From Strigomonas culicis (taxonomy: Eukaryota; Euglenozoa; Kinetoplastea; Trypanosomatida; Trypanosomatidae), in assembly GCA_000482145.1 (NCBI GenBank), contig AUXH01000099.1, forward strand, positions 1 to 41,148: a DNA stretch of 41,148 nt. Direction: 5' to 3'. The first letter of the stretch is position 1; each line of letters begins with the position of its first letter. The position numbers and the translations under genes are program-made. Below are positions 1-9,655 of this stretch, piece after piece. Under the pieces are notes generated by a model. The model did no database searches. It had not been told where the DNA came from and saw only the letters and a list, made by a program, of their open reading frames with translations.

Positions 1-118
1 GGTTCGGACGTACGTTCCTACGTAGTTAACGTTACGGTTCGTTCGTTCGTTACGTACGGCCGACGGAAGGAACGGTACGGTTGGTCGGTCCTAACTTAAC
101 TTAACTATCACTACCTCC

Positions 119-186
119 TCTCTCTCTCTCTCTCTCTCTCTTTCTTTTGCATGTTGACCTCTTCCATTTTTGTTTCCCTGCGCTAG
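119..186 (+). promoter_or_regulatory. Probable trans-splice acceptor region of the chorismate lyase gene
   Basis: A (TC)n polypyrimidine run at 119-141 is followed by further pyrimidine-rich sequence and an AG at 185-186, 48 bases before the ATG. This is the expected arrangement for spliced-leader addition in kinetoplastids. The exact site is inferred. Confidence 0.5.
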
Positions 187-234
187 CACTTTCGTTCGTT
201 GTTCTGCCCCCTCTGCTCGCTCTCCCACCGAGCC

Positions 235-852
235 ATGCCGGAGTGGTACACCGAGGCGCGGCTGCCTGCGCTGACCGCCGCCGAGACGCACTGGTTGCTG
301 AGCCGCGGGTCGCTGACGGTGCAGTTGAAGGCGCTGAGCGCCGCCGTGGCGCCGCCGCCGGACGGAGCGGCCGCGTTCACGGTGCGCGTGCTGGCGGAGG
401 GCTGGCGGCCGCTGGCGGCGGACGAGCGCGCGGCGCTGGAGCGGCCTGCCGCCGCGGACGCGCCGGGGTGGGTGCGGGAGGTGCAGCTGTGCGGCCCCGG
501 CGGCACGCCGTGGGTGGCCGCGCGCACGGTCGCGCTGGCGACGGCACTCGCCGGCGCGGCGGCGGGGGGCGGCCCGCCGGTGACGCTGTGCTCACTGGGC
601 GAGCGCCCACTCGGCGCCGTTCTCTTCGATCGCGACTCGCCCTTCGTGCGCGGCCCCATCGCGGTGACGCGCATGACGGAGGCCGCGCTGCTGCAGCTCC
701 ATGGCGACGCGGGCGGCGAGGATGGTGCGCACTGGACGCGGCGGTCGTTGTTCCGCGACGACGCGCGCGGCCTCTCGGTGCTCGTGGCGGAGCTCTTCAC
801 GCCGGCGTTCTGGTCTGCGGTGGCGCAGGCGGAAGGCGGCGAGCGGCTGTAG
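235..852 (+). CDS. ubiC: Chorismate lyase (UbiC)-family protein
   Basis: Predicted 205-residue protein matching the chorismate--pyruvate lyase family, which converts chorismate to 4-hydroxybenzoate and pyruvate, the first committed step of ubiquinone synthesis in many bacteria. Visible family signatures in order are a WLLSRGSLT segment near the N-terminus, WVREVQL, an ARTV segment, LGERPLG, a WTRRSLF segment and a C-terminal AELFTP. The residues corresponding to the bacterial active-site Arg, Leu and Glu are R81, L126 and E186, all kept. It is somewhat longer than the E. coli enzyme (about 165 residues) because of Ala/Gly-rich loops. The ATG at 235 is the first in-frame ATG after a likely splice acceptor AG at 185-186; a longer reading from 199 would need a TTG start. 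No clear mitochondrial presequence is seen. Base composition resembles the other genes here, so if it was acquired from bacteria it has been ameliorated. Family assignment is strong; activity in this organism is inferred. Confidence 0.85.
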   Translation: MPEWYTEARLPALTAAETHWLLSRGSLTVQLKALSAAVAPPPDGAAAFTVRVLAEGWRPLAADERAALERPAAADAPGWVREVQLCGPGGTPWVAARTVALATALAGAAAGGGPPVTLCSLGERPLGAVLFDRDSPFVRGPIAVTRMTEAALLQLHGDAGGEDGAHWTRRSLFRDDARGLSVLVAELFTPAFWSAVAQAEGGERL

Positions 853-1017
853 GAGCTTCACTCTTTCTTATCGGTTTCGCTGCCGTGGTTTGGTGTTCCT
901 ATTTGTATAATCTATGGTCCATCCTCGGTAGCTCCTGCACCTTGTCTCGTCGTGTAGGGACAGAAAGCAGATGCGCTCTGTTTATTATGTTCTCTTCGAG
1001 TTCTGTAACATTAGAAA

Positions 1018-1158
1018 TCTCTCTCTCTCTCTCTCTCCCTCTCTCTCCCTCTCTGTCTTAATGCCTGTTTTTTTTTTTTGTTGTTGTTGAATAAAACGAC
1101 GCACCAATCTAGTGAAGTATATATACATATATATATATATATACATATATATATATTT
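1018..1158. repeat. CT and AT microsatellites
   Basis: A CT dinucleotide run (about 1018-1054) and an AT run interrupted by AC (about 1118-1158) lie close together downstream of the first gene. Such tracts are common in trypanosomatid spacers. Confidence 0.8.
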
Positions 1159-1605
1159 ATTTGTATATATTTCTTTCTTCATATATATTTAGTTTTTCCT
1201 TTTTTTACTTTCAGAGTTTGCGTTTCTCTTTTTTTTCCGTTCATTTAAACCTATAACCAAACCGACTCTTTCTATCCTTACACACGTTCTTTTTTTCTCT
1301 TCTTTTTTTACTTATTGTTACAGTTCTTCTATATATATATATCTTTACGTATATATACATATATAGATATATTGCAATTAGTTGACGTTAAATCTTTTTA
1401 CGAAGATAACAACAGAAACAACAACACCACGGCAAAAAAAATAAAATATCATATCAGAATTTAATTGGAAAGTGTACATTCTTTTTTCCGTTTTGGTATT
1501 TTTGTTTTTAGCTCTAATTATTTTTTCGTTTTTTTTTTAGCTCTTGCTTTGTGACTTTGTTAGTGTTGCCATAAGTAGCAAAGCGAGAGATAAGGAGATT
1601 TGCCA

Positions 1606-1708
1606 CTTCCATCTTTTTTTCTGTCATTTTTTTTTTGGTTATTTTTTTTTTTTTCCATCTTCTTCTTTCTTCGCCGTATTTATACTGAATTATCATATTC
1701 CGTGTAAG
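1606..1708 (+). promoter_or_regulatory. Probable trans-splice acceptor region of the globin-domain gene
   Basis: A very long T/C tract at about 1606-1677 is followed by the first AG at 1707-1708, about 90 bases upstream of the ATG at 1798. This placement supports 1798 as the start codon. Confidence 0.5.
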
Positions 1709-1797
1709 GCGCAAAAAGGTAGTGTGCAAATTAAAAAAAAATTGTTAGAAGAAGGAAAAAAAAAACTGAATCTCGACACATACTTTTCCCTAGTGCC

Positions 1798-4700
1798 ATG
1801 ATCGAGTCTAAGTCGCAAAAGACTTCCCCCGCGGGCAAGGATGTTCACCGGAAGGAGGATAGACCCACCAGCCACACGAGCCACGAAAGCGGCAGCGGCG
1901 GGCGCCACTACCACAACCGACCCTCCAAGCGCCGAGAGGGTGACGGACTCTTCGCGAAGAGCTCCCCCCCGCCGTCGGATGCCACTCCGGTCAGCGCCCC
2001 CGCGTCGTCGTCCCCGCAGCTGACCGCCCCGCCGGCGGGCCACAGCTCGGGTCGTGTCGCCTCGGCGCAGCGCGGACGGTTGCGCGTGCGGCCGGAGCGG
2101 CAGCCGTCGCAGACGCTGCCGAGCTCTCCCGCGGACGTCGGCATCGCGGACGTCACCATTACGTCGCTAGAGCTGTCGCCCTCGCAGTCCACGAGCGGCG
2201 GCGCGCACGGCAGCAGCCTCAGCTTCAACACGCAGGGCGCAAGTACAAGCTTGGCGGTGGTAAGCGACAGCCGCGCGCGCGCCCTCGCGAGCCAGGAGGC
2301 GGCCTGCGCAACGCCGGTGCGGGGCTGCACGCCGCACCCCGACGACGCGTCCGACGCGCCGGCGGTGGTGGTGCAGCTGCCGACGGTGCGGCCGCAGGAG
2401 GTGCCGCCACTGCCACTGCAGCACCTGCAGCCGTCCCAGCCCCACGAGGGCCACGCGAAGCGGCCGGTGCCGCCGCAGATGCTGTCGGCCGCGGTCTCCA
2501 GCGAGGTCCAGGCGCCCGGCGCGCTGCTGAGCTTCCTGCCCGTCTTCTCGAGCCCCATCTCCGCCAGCATGCACAACAGCACCTACAGCGACGATGTCAG
2601 CGCCGGGGCGTGCAACTCGACCATCGACGCGGACTCCCTCAACCACCTCAACAGCTCCCTCAACCGCAGCTTCAACCACGTGGCCGCGGCGAGCAGCACC
2701 AGCAGCGTGAGCACCGGCGCCGGACCGGCGGCCGGCCGCACAAATCTGGTGCTGTCCCCGCGCGGGGGAGGCGAGGAGAGCGTGCGCGGCGGCGCGGGCC
2801 GCAACTTCTACAGCGCGCTCTTCCCGCACCCCCCGAGCGGCGGCGGCGGCGCGCCCGCGCGCTCCACCCCGCGGAGGGCGCCGGAGCTCGCGGAGATGTC
2901 CACGCCGCATTACACGTCGCCGCCGGCGTCGGCGCTGCTGCCGCGGCACTCCCGCACCGTCTGCTTCGCACAGTCGACCGCCGACCACACGCACCACAAC
3001 AGCATCGTGTCGTCCACGTCGGAGGCGGCCGGCGGCCAGCGGCTGCCATCGCTCGGGCCGCACGGCGACTTCCACCCGTTGAGCAGCGCCGCCTGCGGCG
3101 TCGGCGACGCCGCGCCGCGCGGCAGCGGCGCCGCGGCGTCGCCGCTCGGGCTGCTGCCCGAGGAGGCGAGCGGCACGACGAAGGTGCGGCTGCGCATCAT
3201 GTGCATCAACGGCCCGCGGCTGCGCGCGGCGACGCGCGGCGCGTCCCCCGCGAACGGGGAGCTGGCCGCGGAGCGGCGCAGCCTCAACGCGCAGGCGCCC
3301 AGCGAGCTGCCGTGTGCGACGAGCGTCGTGGAGGAGAGCTGCAGCCAGGAGCACGACGACGTGCCTAACCGCGCGGCGCCGGCCCCCGTGGGCGCCGGCT
3401 ACGCGAAGCTCAAGGCGATGCGTGTAACGCGGCCGCAGGACATCGACACCTTGGATGCGCTCGTCTCGAACGACGACGAGGACGCGGCGGAGCAGCTCTT
3501 TAGCGACTTCCTGCGCGGCGACGCGCTGACGCAGAAGGCGGCGAACAGCGCACCCTTCACCATCCCCGTGAGCGACGGTCAGGGCGCGCCCGCCGACGGC
3601 GGCGAGGACCGCGTCGTCGTCTTCCGCAAAGGCGACTTCATCCGTCTCTTCCGGCTGCTGTACAACTACAGTGTGGACTTCAAGGCGGAGGACATGACGA
3701 GCCCGCGGAGTGTCAGCACGTCGAGCGCGTCCACGGAGCTGAACGACGCGGAGGTCGTGACGGTCGTGATCGACCCCAACACGCTGGAGGGCTGCTGGCA
3801 GCTGCTGGAGCTGCGGCCGCAGGGGCTGGAGGAGATCGCGCAGGCCATGTACTTTTACCTGCTGAGCCACAACCGCCAGCTGCAGAGCTACTTCTACGGG
3901 ATCGACATGGAGGAGCAGGGCCGCGCACTCGTGCGCATGCTGTGCAGCACCGTGCACACGTACGGCCGCACGCAGACGGAGTGCGACCCCGTCGCGTGGT
4001 CCAACTTCGAGGGCTACCTCGTCGAGATGGGCGCGCGGCACCGCAGCTACGGCGTCGGCGACAACGTGTTCCACGAGATGCGTGACGCCTTCTTCCAGCA
4101 GTTCCCGCACTTTGTCGACGCGAACAGCTGGCGCATCACCTGTCGCGAGTGGCACACGCTCTGGGACACCATCATCCGGCTGCTGCAGCAGGGCGGCGAG
4201 AGCCCAGCGGGGGTCGCTAACGACACTGCGTACAAGGAGGCGAAGCTGCGCGCGCTGCAGGGCGACTACGCCGTCCTCGCCGAGAAGAGCCGCACAACGC
4301 TGTTGGCGGTGATGGCGCGGCTCGCAGCAGAGGACCTCGCCGTGCGCCGCAGCCGCGCGGCCGCCAAGACGCAGCCGCAGCTCGCGCGGGAGGCGCCGCA
4401 CTCGAGGGCGTGCGGCAGCTCCTCGCGGACGACGCCGCCCAGATGCACTCCAAGCTGCAGCACATGCTGCAGTTCACGGTCGACCACTACTACTTCGACG
4501 ACGACGTGCTGCGCACCTACTACGCCGACACGCGCACCTTCTACGAGAGCCTGCAGCTCGGCCTCCCGCTCGGCGACCTCCAGCTCTTCCGCGGCGCCTT
4601 CATCAAGGCGTGCAAGTCCTTCTTGCCCGAGGCGTGGAACATCGCGATGGAGTACCGCTTCTCAGAGCTCTTCGACACGGTGTGCGCGGGGCTCGTGGGC

Positions 4701-4871
4701 ACGCTGCGGCAGGGCGCCGCCGCCGCGTCGACCAGCCGCGTGCCGTCGCCGCCGCCGGCGACGACCGGTAGCAAATCACCGACGCCCCCCCACACACGGC
4801 AGAGCGCCCACGTGACGCAGACGAACACGCGCACCACCGCCGCGCCAGACAACGACATCGGGGAGCCCTGA
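1798..4871 (+). CDS. Globin-domain protein with long disordered N-terminus; reading frame interrupted
   Basis: Begins at ATG 1798 and encodes about 600 residues of Ser/Pro/Ala/His-rich, probably disordered sequence. A globin-like domain follows at about residues 655-800. Its key feature is an ARHRSYGVG motif in which H748 fits the proximal (F8) heme ligand, with the A-helix-like CWQLL upstream and a G/H-helix region ending WHTLWDTIIRLL. Q707, in an EEQGRAL segment, aligns by motif with the distal glutamine of flavohaemoglobins, although the spacing to H748 is about nine residues longer. After a coiled-coil-like stretch the sensible frame shifts by -1 near 4390-4405. The first frame then degenerates and stops at 4815, while the neighbouring frame continues as helical protein (LADDAAQMHSKLQHML and following) to a stop at 4871. 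That segment could be part of a second, degenerate globin-like domain. Undivided, the product would be about 1,024 residues. Heme, oxygen or redox sensing is only an inference. Confidence 0.7.
4385..4410 (+). other. Apparent one-base frameshift within the globin-domain gene
   Basis: Upstream the protein-like frame is that of ATG 1798; downstream it is the frame one base earlier. Crossing over near 4390-4405 joins two alanine/leucine-rich helical segments naturally, as if one base were missing. No canonical X-XXY-YYZ slippery heptamer is visible here, so a sequence error or real mutation is likelier than programmed frameshifting. Confidence 0.65.
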
Positions 4872-5742
4872 GAGGGACCCCTCCCTGCACCCCCCCCCCT
4901 CCTCACCGCGACGCCACAGGACATGGCGGCCGCGGACGCGTCGCTGCGGTGTCTGTGCACCGGCGCACGCTGTATACTGTATGGATTTGTTCTTGCTGGT
5001 CAGGCCAGAGGAACTTTGTTTATTTTATTTTATTTGGTTATTTATTTATTTGTTTTTCAGTTTCGCTTTTCATTTTTTTTTCTCCTTTATTGTTTATAGT
5101 GCATGCTTTCAGAGACGCGTAATGAAACTGCAATGGGATTGTTCCTGTTTTTATTATCCATTTTCAGTTTCATTTTCTAACTACTTTTCTTCTTCTTCTT
5201 CCTCTTCTCCCTTTTCGCTGTCATAACACGACACTGCATCCAAGACGGGCGGAAGGGCATTAGACGCGTATACGTCTGATGTGACTTCTTTGCGAAATGG
5301 ATCGTGTTTAAGGCGTACGAGAGAGATAGAGATAGAGAAGGATGCAGAGAAACATAAAACGAGTTATTTGTGAAACGAAACAAGAGCTGCAACAATAGCG
5401 AAATTAACAAAAGAGCGAACATAAACAATAATAATATCTTCAACAATAACAAAAAATCAAAAATACTAAAACAAAAACGTACAAACTATCAAAAAAGAGA
5501 AAACAATTGCACACATGAGAATCCGCCACTGAGCTGCATAACAACAAGAAAAAAAGAACTGAACCTTTTCGGTGTGACGATTGAATGTATATTTGATCCA
5601 CAAACCATTAATCTGATTTCAGCGAGGACGTTAGTGACAAAAGTCATACTTGTCCTTTGCGGGAAGAGGATTTTGCTCATAAAGGTAAGGTCACGAAGCG
5701 GGATAACACGAAAGTTTTTTTTTTTTTGTTATATCTCTTTGC

Positions 5743-5743
<1 letters not shown>

Positions 5744-5774
<31 letters not shown>
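5744..5774. repeat. TTA trinucleotide microsatellite
   Basis: About ten uninterrupted TTA units within the large AT-rich spacer. Confidence 0.9.
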
Positions 5775-5775
<1 letters not shown>

Positions 5776-7177
5776 TATTTGAGACTTCTGTTTTTCTTCT
5801 TCTTTTCTTTTCTATACGTCATCGTGAACAACGAAGCCACTATGAAGGAGGCTTTACTTTCTCACAGTCGATGTAAGACTCAAGATGCATCAAAGAAAAG
5901 AATAGTGATGAACTTAGTAGTAGTGATAATACTGGTAGTGATCATAATAATAATGATAGTAATAGCAGTATCAATAATAATAATACTAATATAATAATAC
6001 TAATAATAACAAAACAAAATACTTTATTTATTTCCTCTTTTCTTCCCTTTTTCCTTTTCTGTTTTTTTTTTCCCTTTCTGATTACTCTTTTTTTATTCTT
6101 TCTTTTTCGTATTTTGTTGCGGCTCTGTTGTTTTGTATATACATAGACGTTTGATACGGGGTTTACTCAGTATCATTCGAAATACCTTTTTTTTTAACTT
6201 CTTTTTCTTCAAAAAAAAAACGAAAAGACAAACGAAAACGAAAAAGAACAATTTCAAAAATTTCTCCTTTTTTCTTTTGTTGTTAATTTTCATGTACCCC
6301 AGTGCTACTGAATACCATTGTTGTACGAATATTCCTCTTTTTTTTGAACACTTTTTAATCTCATGCATTTTATCTACATATATATGTAAAATGCTCAGTA
6401 CATTTTTTTTCTGTATATTCTTCGACCGTGTTCACGTTTTGGTTCGTTAAAAAAATGGAAGTAGAGGAGCACTGAAGACGCGACACACAAATAGATAAGT
6501 AAGCTAACAGGAATAAAAGCAGCTAGGCAAAAAACACTCCTTTCTGACGTTTTTGTTTTTCTCTCTTTCTTTCTTTCTTTCTTTCTTCAATGGCTACATA
6601 TATATTTTTTCTTCTGTTTCGCTCTTTCTCGAATTGAACTGCGTTGATTATGAATTCCATGAGAGGATTTTATGATGCCGACACACAAAAAGGATATAGC
6701 GGGAAAGAGTTTTTTTTATTTAAATCTCTGAAAAGTAATAGGACAGTTTTTGTGTTTTCATTTGCTTATTATACATTTTTTTTTGTTGCTTTTTTTTGGT
6801 AATACTGCAACTTGATTTCTCTACTATGTTTTTACAATAGTAAGCTAGATGTATATAATTGGCAATTATCTCTCTTGTTCACTTTTTTTTTTAAAAAAAG
6901 AATACTATGAAAAGATTTGTAAAGAAAAACCTTTTCATCATTTATACAATTAACAAAATGATTCTAGTAATAACATTAATATATATATATACATACATAT
7001 AAAGTAATCTATATGTGATTTGTTTTTGTTTGCAAACAAACAGACAAAAAAAAACTACCACTACTACTTTAGCTTCCGTCACGGAAAGGAATGAAGGGAT
7101 CGCTGCAGTCACAATTGGCATGCATTTTACAACTTGTTCAAAGAAAGCTGAATACTGAACCGAAACAGAAAATCCAA

Positions 7178-7235
7178 CTTCTCCTTCCCCTCTCGTCTCT
7201 TTTTCTCTTTCTACTCCTTTCTACGTACGCACCAG
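7178..7235 (+). promoter_or_regulatory. Probable trans-splice acceptor of the small zinc-protein gene
   Basis: A C/T-rich tract from about 7178 is followed by AG at 7234-7235, about 49 bases before ATG 7284. A second AG at 7251-7252 is an alternative. Confidence 0.5.
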
Positions 7236-7283
7236 TGCGCTACCTATTACAGTATACCCCCTTCCCCACCCCCCTCCGCAATC

Positions 7284-7544
7284 ATGCCGTCTGGCAATGG
7301 CTGCCGTGCGAATCAGAAGCGTGAGCGCGACATGAAGAACAAGCAGAAGCAGGGCGCCAAGCACACTGCCGACGACCTGAAGAAGCATGAAGAAAGCAAG
7401 AACGCGGTGCAATGCACCATCTGCCTGCAGGGCTTCCCGCGCACCGTGCGCGAGGCGGAGCTGCAGCACCACATGGAGAGCAAGCACGCGAAGGCGGGCA
7501 AGACGCTGATCGAGATTTTCCCCGCCTTCACCGGTGAGACGTAA
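7284..7544 (+). CDS. Small 4F5/zf-met2 (At2g23090-like) zinc-binding protein
   Basis: An 86-residue protein. The N-terminal half (about residues 8-39) is highly charged and Lys/Gln-rich with a KRERDMKNKQKQ-type segment, as in 4F5/SERF-like N-termini. The C-terminal half has a C2H2-type site: C44-x2-C47 then H63-x4-H68, in a CTICLQGF...HHMESKHAKAG context. This order is that of the widespread eukaryotic At2g23090-like/zf-met2 family, whose members are about 75-90 residues; the length here fits. ATG 7284 lies at a sensible distance from a splice acceptor, and the protein begins MPSGNG, close to the Gly/Asn-rich start of relatives. The molecular role of the family is poorly defined, so none is proposed. 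Confidence 0.85.
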   Translation: MPSGNGCRANQKRERDMKNKQKQGAKHTADDLKKHEESKNAVQCTICLQGFPRTVREAELQHHMESKHAKAGKTLIEIFPAFTGET

Positions 7545-8102
7545 TGGACGGCGGGCCGCACCCGAATTGCTACTACTAGTGGAAACTGTATGGACGCGTG
7601 TAGAAACAAGTTAGTCAACAAACTATCAGGAAAGCAAAAAAAAAAACGAAAGCAAAAGCAAGAATAAAAAAAAAAGTGTACGTGGAAGACGACAACGATG
7701 CTCTAGTCGACAAGCGGCGCTTGCGTTGCGCCTCCCTCCTCCACTAGGCAAAGCAGCAGATGCCCTCGTAAACAGCGGACGGAACAGGAGGATGTACCGC
7801 GTAGCGCCACAGACGTTGTTAGGAAAGGTACGACTAGCTGCGACGCGCATGTTCATTATATGTTTTTTTTTTTAAAAAGAACGCCAAACAATAAATGGAA
7901 ACCATAATTCAGCTCGTCTTTGCCGTTTCCCTCTTTTGCTCTCGTGTCCCCCCATCGCTGCCTGCGTGCACGTACATGTCCCCCGCTCTCCCTCTTTTTG
8001 AATGACACTGTCAGCAGCACCGTTTGGGTTTTCCCTTTTACTCCGTCCGTCTTGTGCGGCGCTGCCGCACTGCACCTGTGTGACACCCACCCCCGCGACG
8101 CT
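7545..8102. other. Intergenic spacer
   Basis: Nothing coding is supported. The first part has A-rich runs (about 7635-7675). The second part carries the pyrimidine-rich leader of the next gene. Open frames on the opposite strand are shadows. Confidence 0.6.
7981..8014 (+). promoter_or_regulatory. Probable trans-splice acceptor of the 430-residue unknown gene
   Basis: A pyrimidine-rich stretch is followed by AG at 8013-8014. There is no further AG before ATG 8103, and no ATG between the two, which supports 8103 as the translation start. Confidence 0.5.
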
Positions 8103-9395
8103 ATGCTCACGAGTGCGGGGGCCCCCAGCCGGCAGCGCCGGCCCAGCGGGAAGGGCTGTCGGCCGCCGCGCCGCGCGGCCTCACAGTACCTCCTGTCCGT
8201 GTTCAACCGCGTGACGACCACCTCGCTGTCGGCGCTGGAGACTGACCTACGCGACGTCCGCTTCGTCGAGGTGCTGTGCCCGGCGGAGTACGCGGCCGCC
8301 ATGGCGTGCCGCCCGGCCCACGACAATAAGCGCCGCGCCGCCGCCGCCGCCGCCGGCACGGCCGCCTTCGTGCCGGACGAGCGGCTGGAGGCGCGCAGCA
8401 ACGCGTTTCTCTCCGTCTTCACGCGCGTCTTTGCTCGCAAGTTCCTGTGCAAGTGCGAGTGCGCGTTCTTCCCGCTTTACTGCCACGTGCTGGCGGTGCT
8501 GGAGGGCCTCGTCGCGGCCGGCGGCGGCGAGTCGAAGAGCGCGCCGGCCGACGGCGACGACGCGGCCGACTGCTGGGGCGCCGCGCCGCCGGAGACGGGG
8601 CTGCCGCCGCTCTTCGACACCGCGGCGCCGCGGCGGGCGCGGCCGGCGCTGGGGTGGCTGCGCCGGTGGATGGCGGAGACACTGCTGCGCGCACTCGCCG
8701 CGGCGCGCGTGCCCGCCGCGGACGCGCTCGAGGCGCAGGACCGCCGCGACGTGGCGGAGTGCGCGGCGCGCGCGCTCGGCTGGCTGTCGCTCGCGCACAT
8801 GGTGCCCCCCGCGGTGCTCGCTCGGCACGTGGTGAAGCCCTGCCGCGACGCCGTGTACGCGGCGCTGCGGCCGGCGGCGGCCGACGTGGGGGTGGAGCTG
8901 GACGTGCTGCTGCACCTGGCGCAGGTGCTGCTCTACCGCTACGAGCTGTGGCTCTTCGCGCTGCAGCGCGCAACGGAGGGCGCCCGCGACGCGTCCGCCG
9001 GACTGTGCGAGCGGTGGGAGGCGGAGGGGCGCGCGGCGCTGCGGAACATCAAATACATGGATACCTACCTGCGCACCGGTCTGCCGCATAAGCTGCAGGT
9101 GTACAGGCACATCCGCGAGATAGGCAGAGAGGAAAAGAAGGACACCACCGCGAGCGTGAACGACGCGCCGTATGTGGCCTTGGTGTGCGGCGCGGTCCGC
9201 AACGATGTGCTACTGCAGGAGGTGGTGAAGGTGCTGATGGCCGTGGAGCAGCACAACGTCAGCGCCCCCGCGGACGACAACGGCGGCGCCACCTACAGGA
9301 TGAGCTACCGCACCGTGGTGGGCGTGGAGCTCACCCTGTCGCGCTACCGGTGTTTGTGTCGGGAGGAGGACGAGGAAGAGGAAGGCGTTCAGTGA
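8103..9395 (+). CDS. Conserved-looking protein of unknown function (430 residues)
   Basis: Not recognised. The predicted protein starts at ATG 8103; the frame is open further upstream but only with non-ATG codons. It is rich in Ala, Arg and Leu, with several probable helices, for example around RKFLCKCECAFFPLYCHVL and LDVLLHLAQVLLYRYELWLF. Cysteines cluster in the CKCEC segment, but no standard zinc-finger spacing is seen. Small Ala/Gly/Asp-rich loops, probably low-complexity inserts, separate the helical parts. The C-terminus is strongly acidic (EEDEEEE). There is no signal peptide or clear membrane helix. Codon use and GC at third positions match the confident genes, and the frame is intact, so it is very likely a real gene, possibly an all-helical kinetoplastid-specific protein. 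Confidence 0.75.
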   Translation: MLTSAGAPSRQRRPSGKGCRPPRRAASQYLLSVFNRVTTTSLSALETDLRDVRFVEVLCPAEYAAAMACRPAHDNKRRAAAAAAGTAAFVPDERLEARSNAFLSVFTRVFARKFLCKCECAFFPLYCHVLAVLEGLVAAGGGESKSAPADGDDAADCWGAAPPETGLPPLFDTAAPRRARPALGWLRRWMAETLLRALAAARVPAADALEAQDRRDVAECAARALGWLSLAHMVPPAVLARHVVKPCRDAVYAALRPAAADVGVELDVLLHLAQVLLYRYELWLFALQRATEGARDASAGLCERWEAEGRAALRNIKYMDTYLRTGLPHKLQVYRHIREIGREEKKDTTASVNDAPYVALVCGAVRNDVLLQEVVKVLMAVEQHNVSAPADDNGGATYRMSYRTVVGVELTLSRYRCLCREEDEEEEGVQ

Positions 9396-9476
9396 ATCTG
9401 CTATGCTCACGTGTACATTTTTTTTTCCACTTTCTCCACTTTCTTCTGTCATCTGAATGCCTGGTTACATGACGCA

Positions 9477-9540
9477 TAATAATAATAATAATCATAATAA
9501 TCATAATAATCATAATAATCATAATAATAATCATAATAAT
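9477..9540. repeat. AAT/CAT triplet microsatellite
   Basis: About 21 triplets of AAT interspersed with CAT at near-regular intervals, in the spacer before the helicase gene. Confidence 0.9.
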
Positions 9541-9655
9541 GTCATAGAACAGAACTCACCGAGGAATTATCACATTCCGTTTCACCTCTGTCGCACCGCT
9601 TTTTTTTTTGTTGCATCTGCTGTACGTATGCCCCCACTGAGTTTGCGGCCCCAGA

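Larger units (their letters stand above)
853..1797. other. AT-rich intergenic spacer with microsatellites
   Basis: No convincing gene. It holds a CT-rich run (about 1018-1054), an AT/ATAC dinucleotide tract (about 1118-1158), a shorter AT tract near 1331-1370 and many poly-T runs. It should contain the polyadenylation region of the upstream gene and the splice signals of the next. Confidence 0.7.
4872..7283. other. 2.4 kb gene-free AT-rich spacer
   Basis: No gene is supported. Open frames here (for example 5370-5876 and 6133-6450) are low-complexity Lys/Asn- or Phe-rich and have codon use unlike the real genes. The region contains a TTA triplet repeat (about 5744-5774), a degenerate ATA/ATG-rich stretch (about 5917-6010), a TTTC run near 6560-6587 and many poly-T/poly-A runs. 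No tRNA-like boxes or snoRNA clusters were recognised by eye. Flanking genes are on the same strand, so this is not a strand-switch region within the window. Confidence 0.6.

Noticed and set aside
2167..4401. Long open frame on the minus strand opposite the globin-domain gene (744 codons)
   Set aside because: Arg/Ala/Val/His-rich translation typical of the antisense of GC-rich coding DNA; the plus-strand frame has the globin motifs and a proper leader.
4385..4410. Programmed -1 ribosomal frameshift site
   Set aside because: No slippery heptamer or obvious downstream hairpin recognised by eye; left as an error or mutation pending reads.
4410..4871. Separate small gene at the end of the globin-domain gene
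   Set aside because: No ATG at its 5' end, no leader, and it continues the helical text of the upstream protein; treated as the same gene after a frame break.
5370..5876. Small gene in the large AT-rich spacer
   Set aside because: Lys/Asn-rich then Phe/Tyr-rich low-complexity translation from A/T runs and a TTA repeat; codon use unlike the genes.
6133..6450. Small membrane protein in the AT-rich spacer
   Set aside because: Hydrophobicity comes from poly-T runs; no gene-like composition.
9477..9540. CRISPR-like or regulatory array
   Set aside because: Simple AAT/CAT microsatellite without spacers of constant length.
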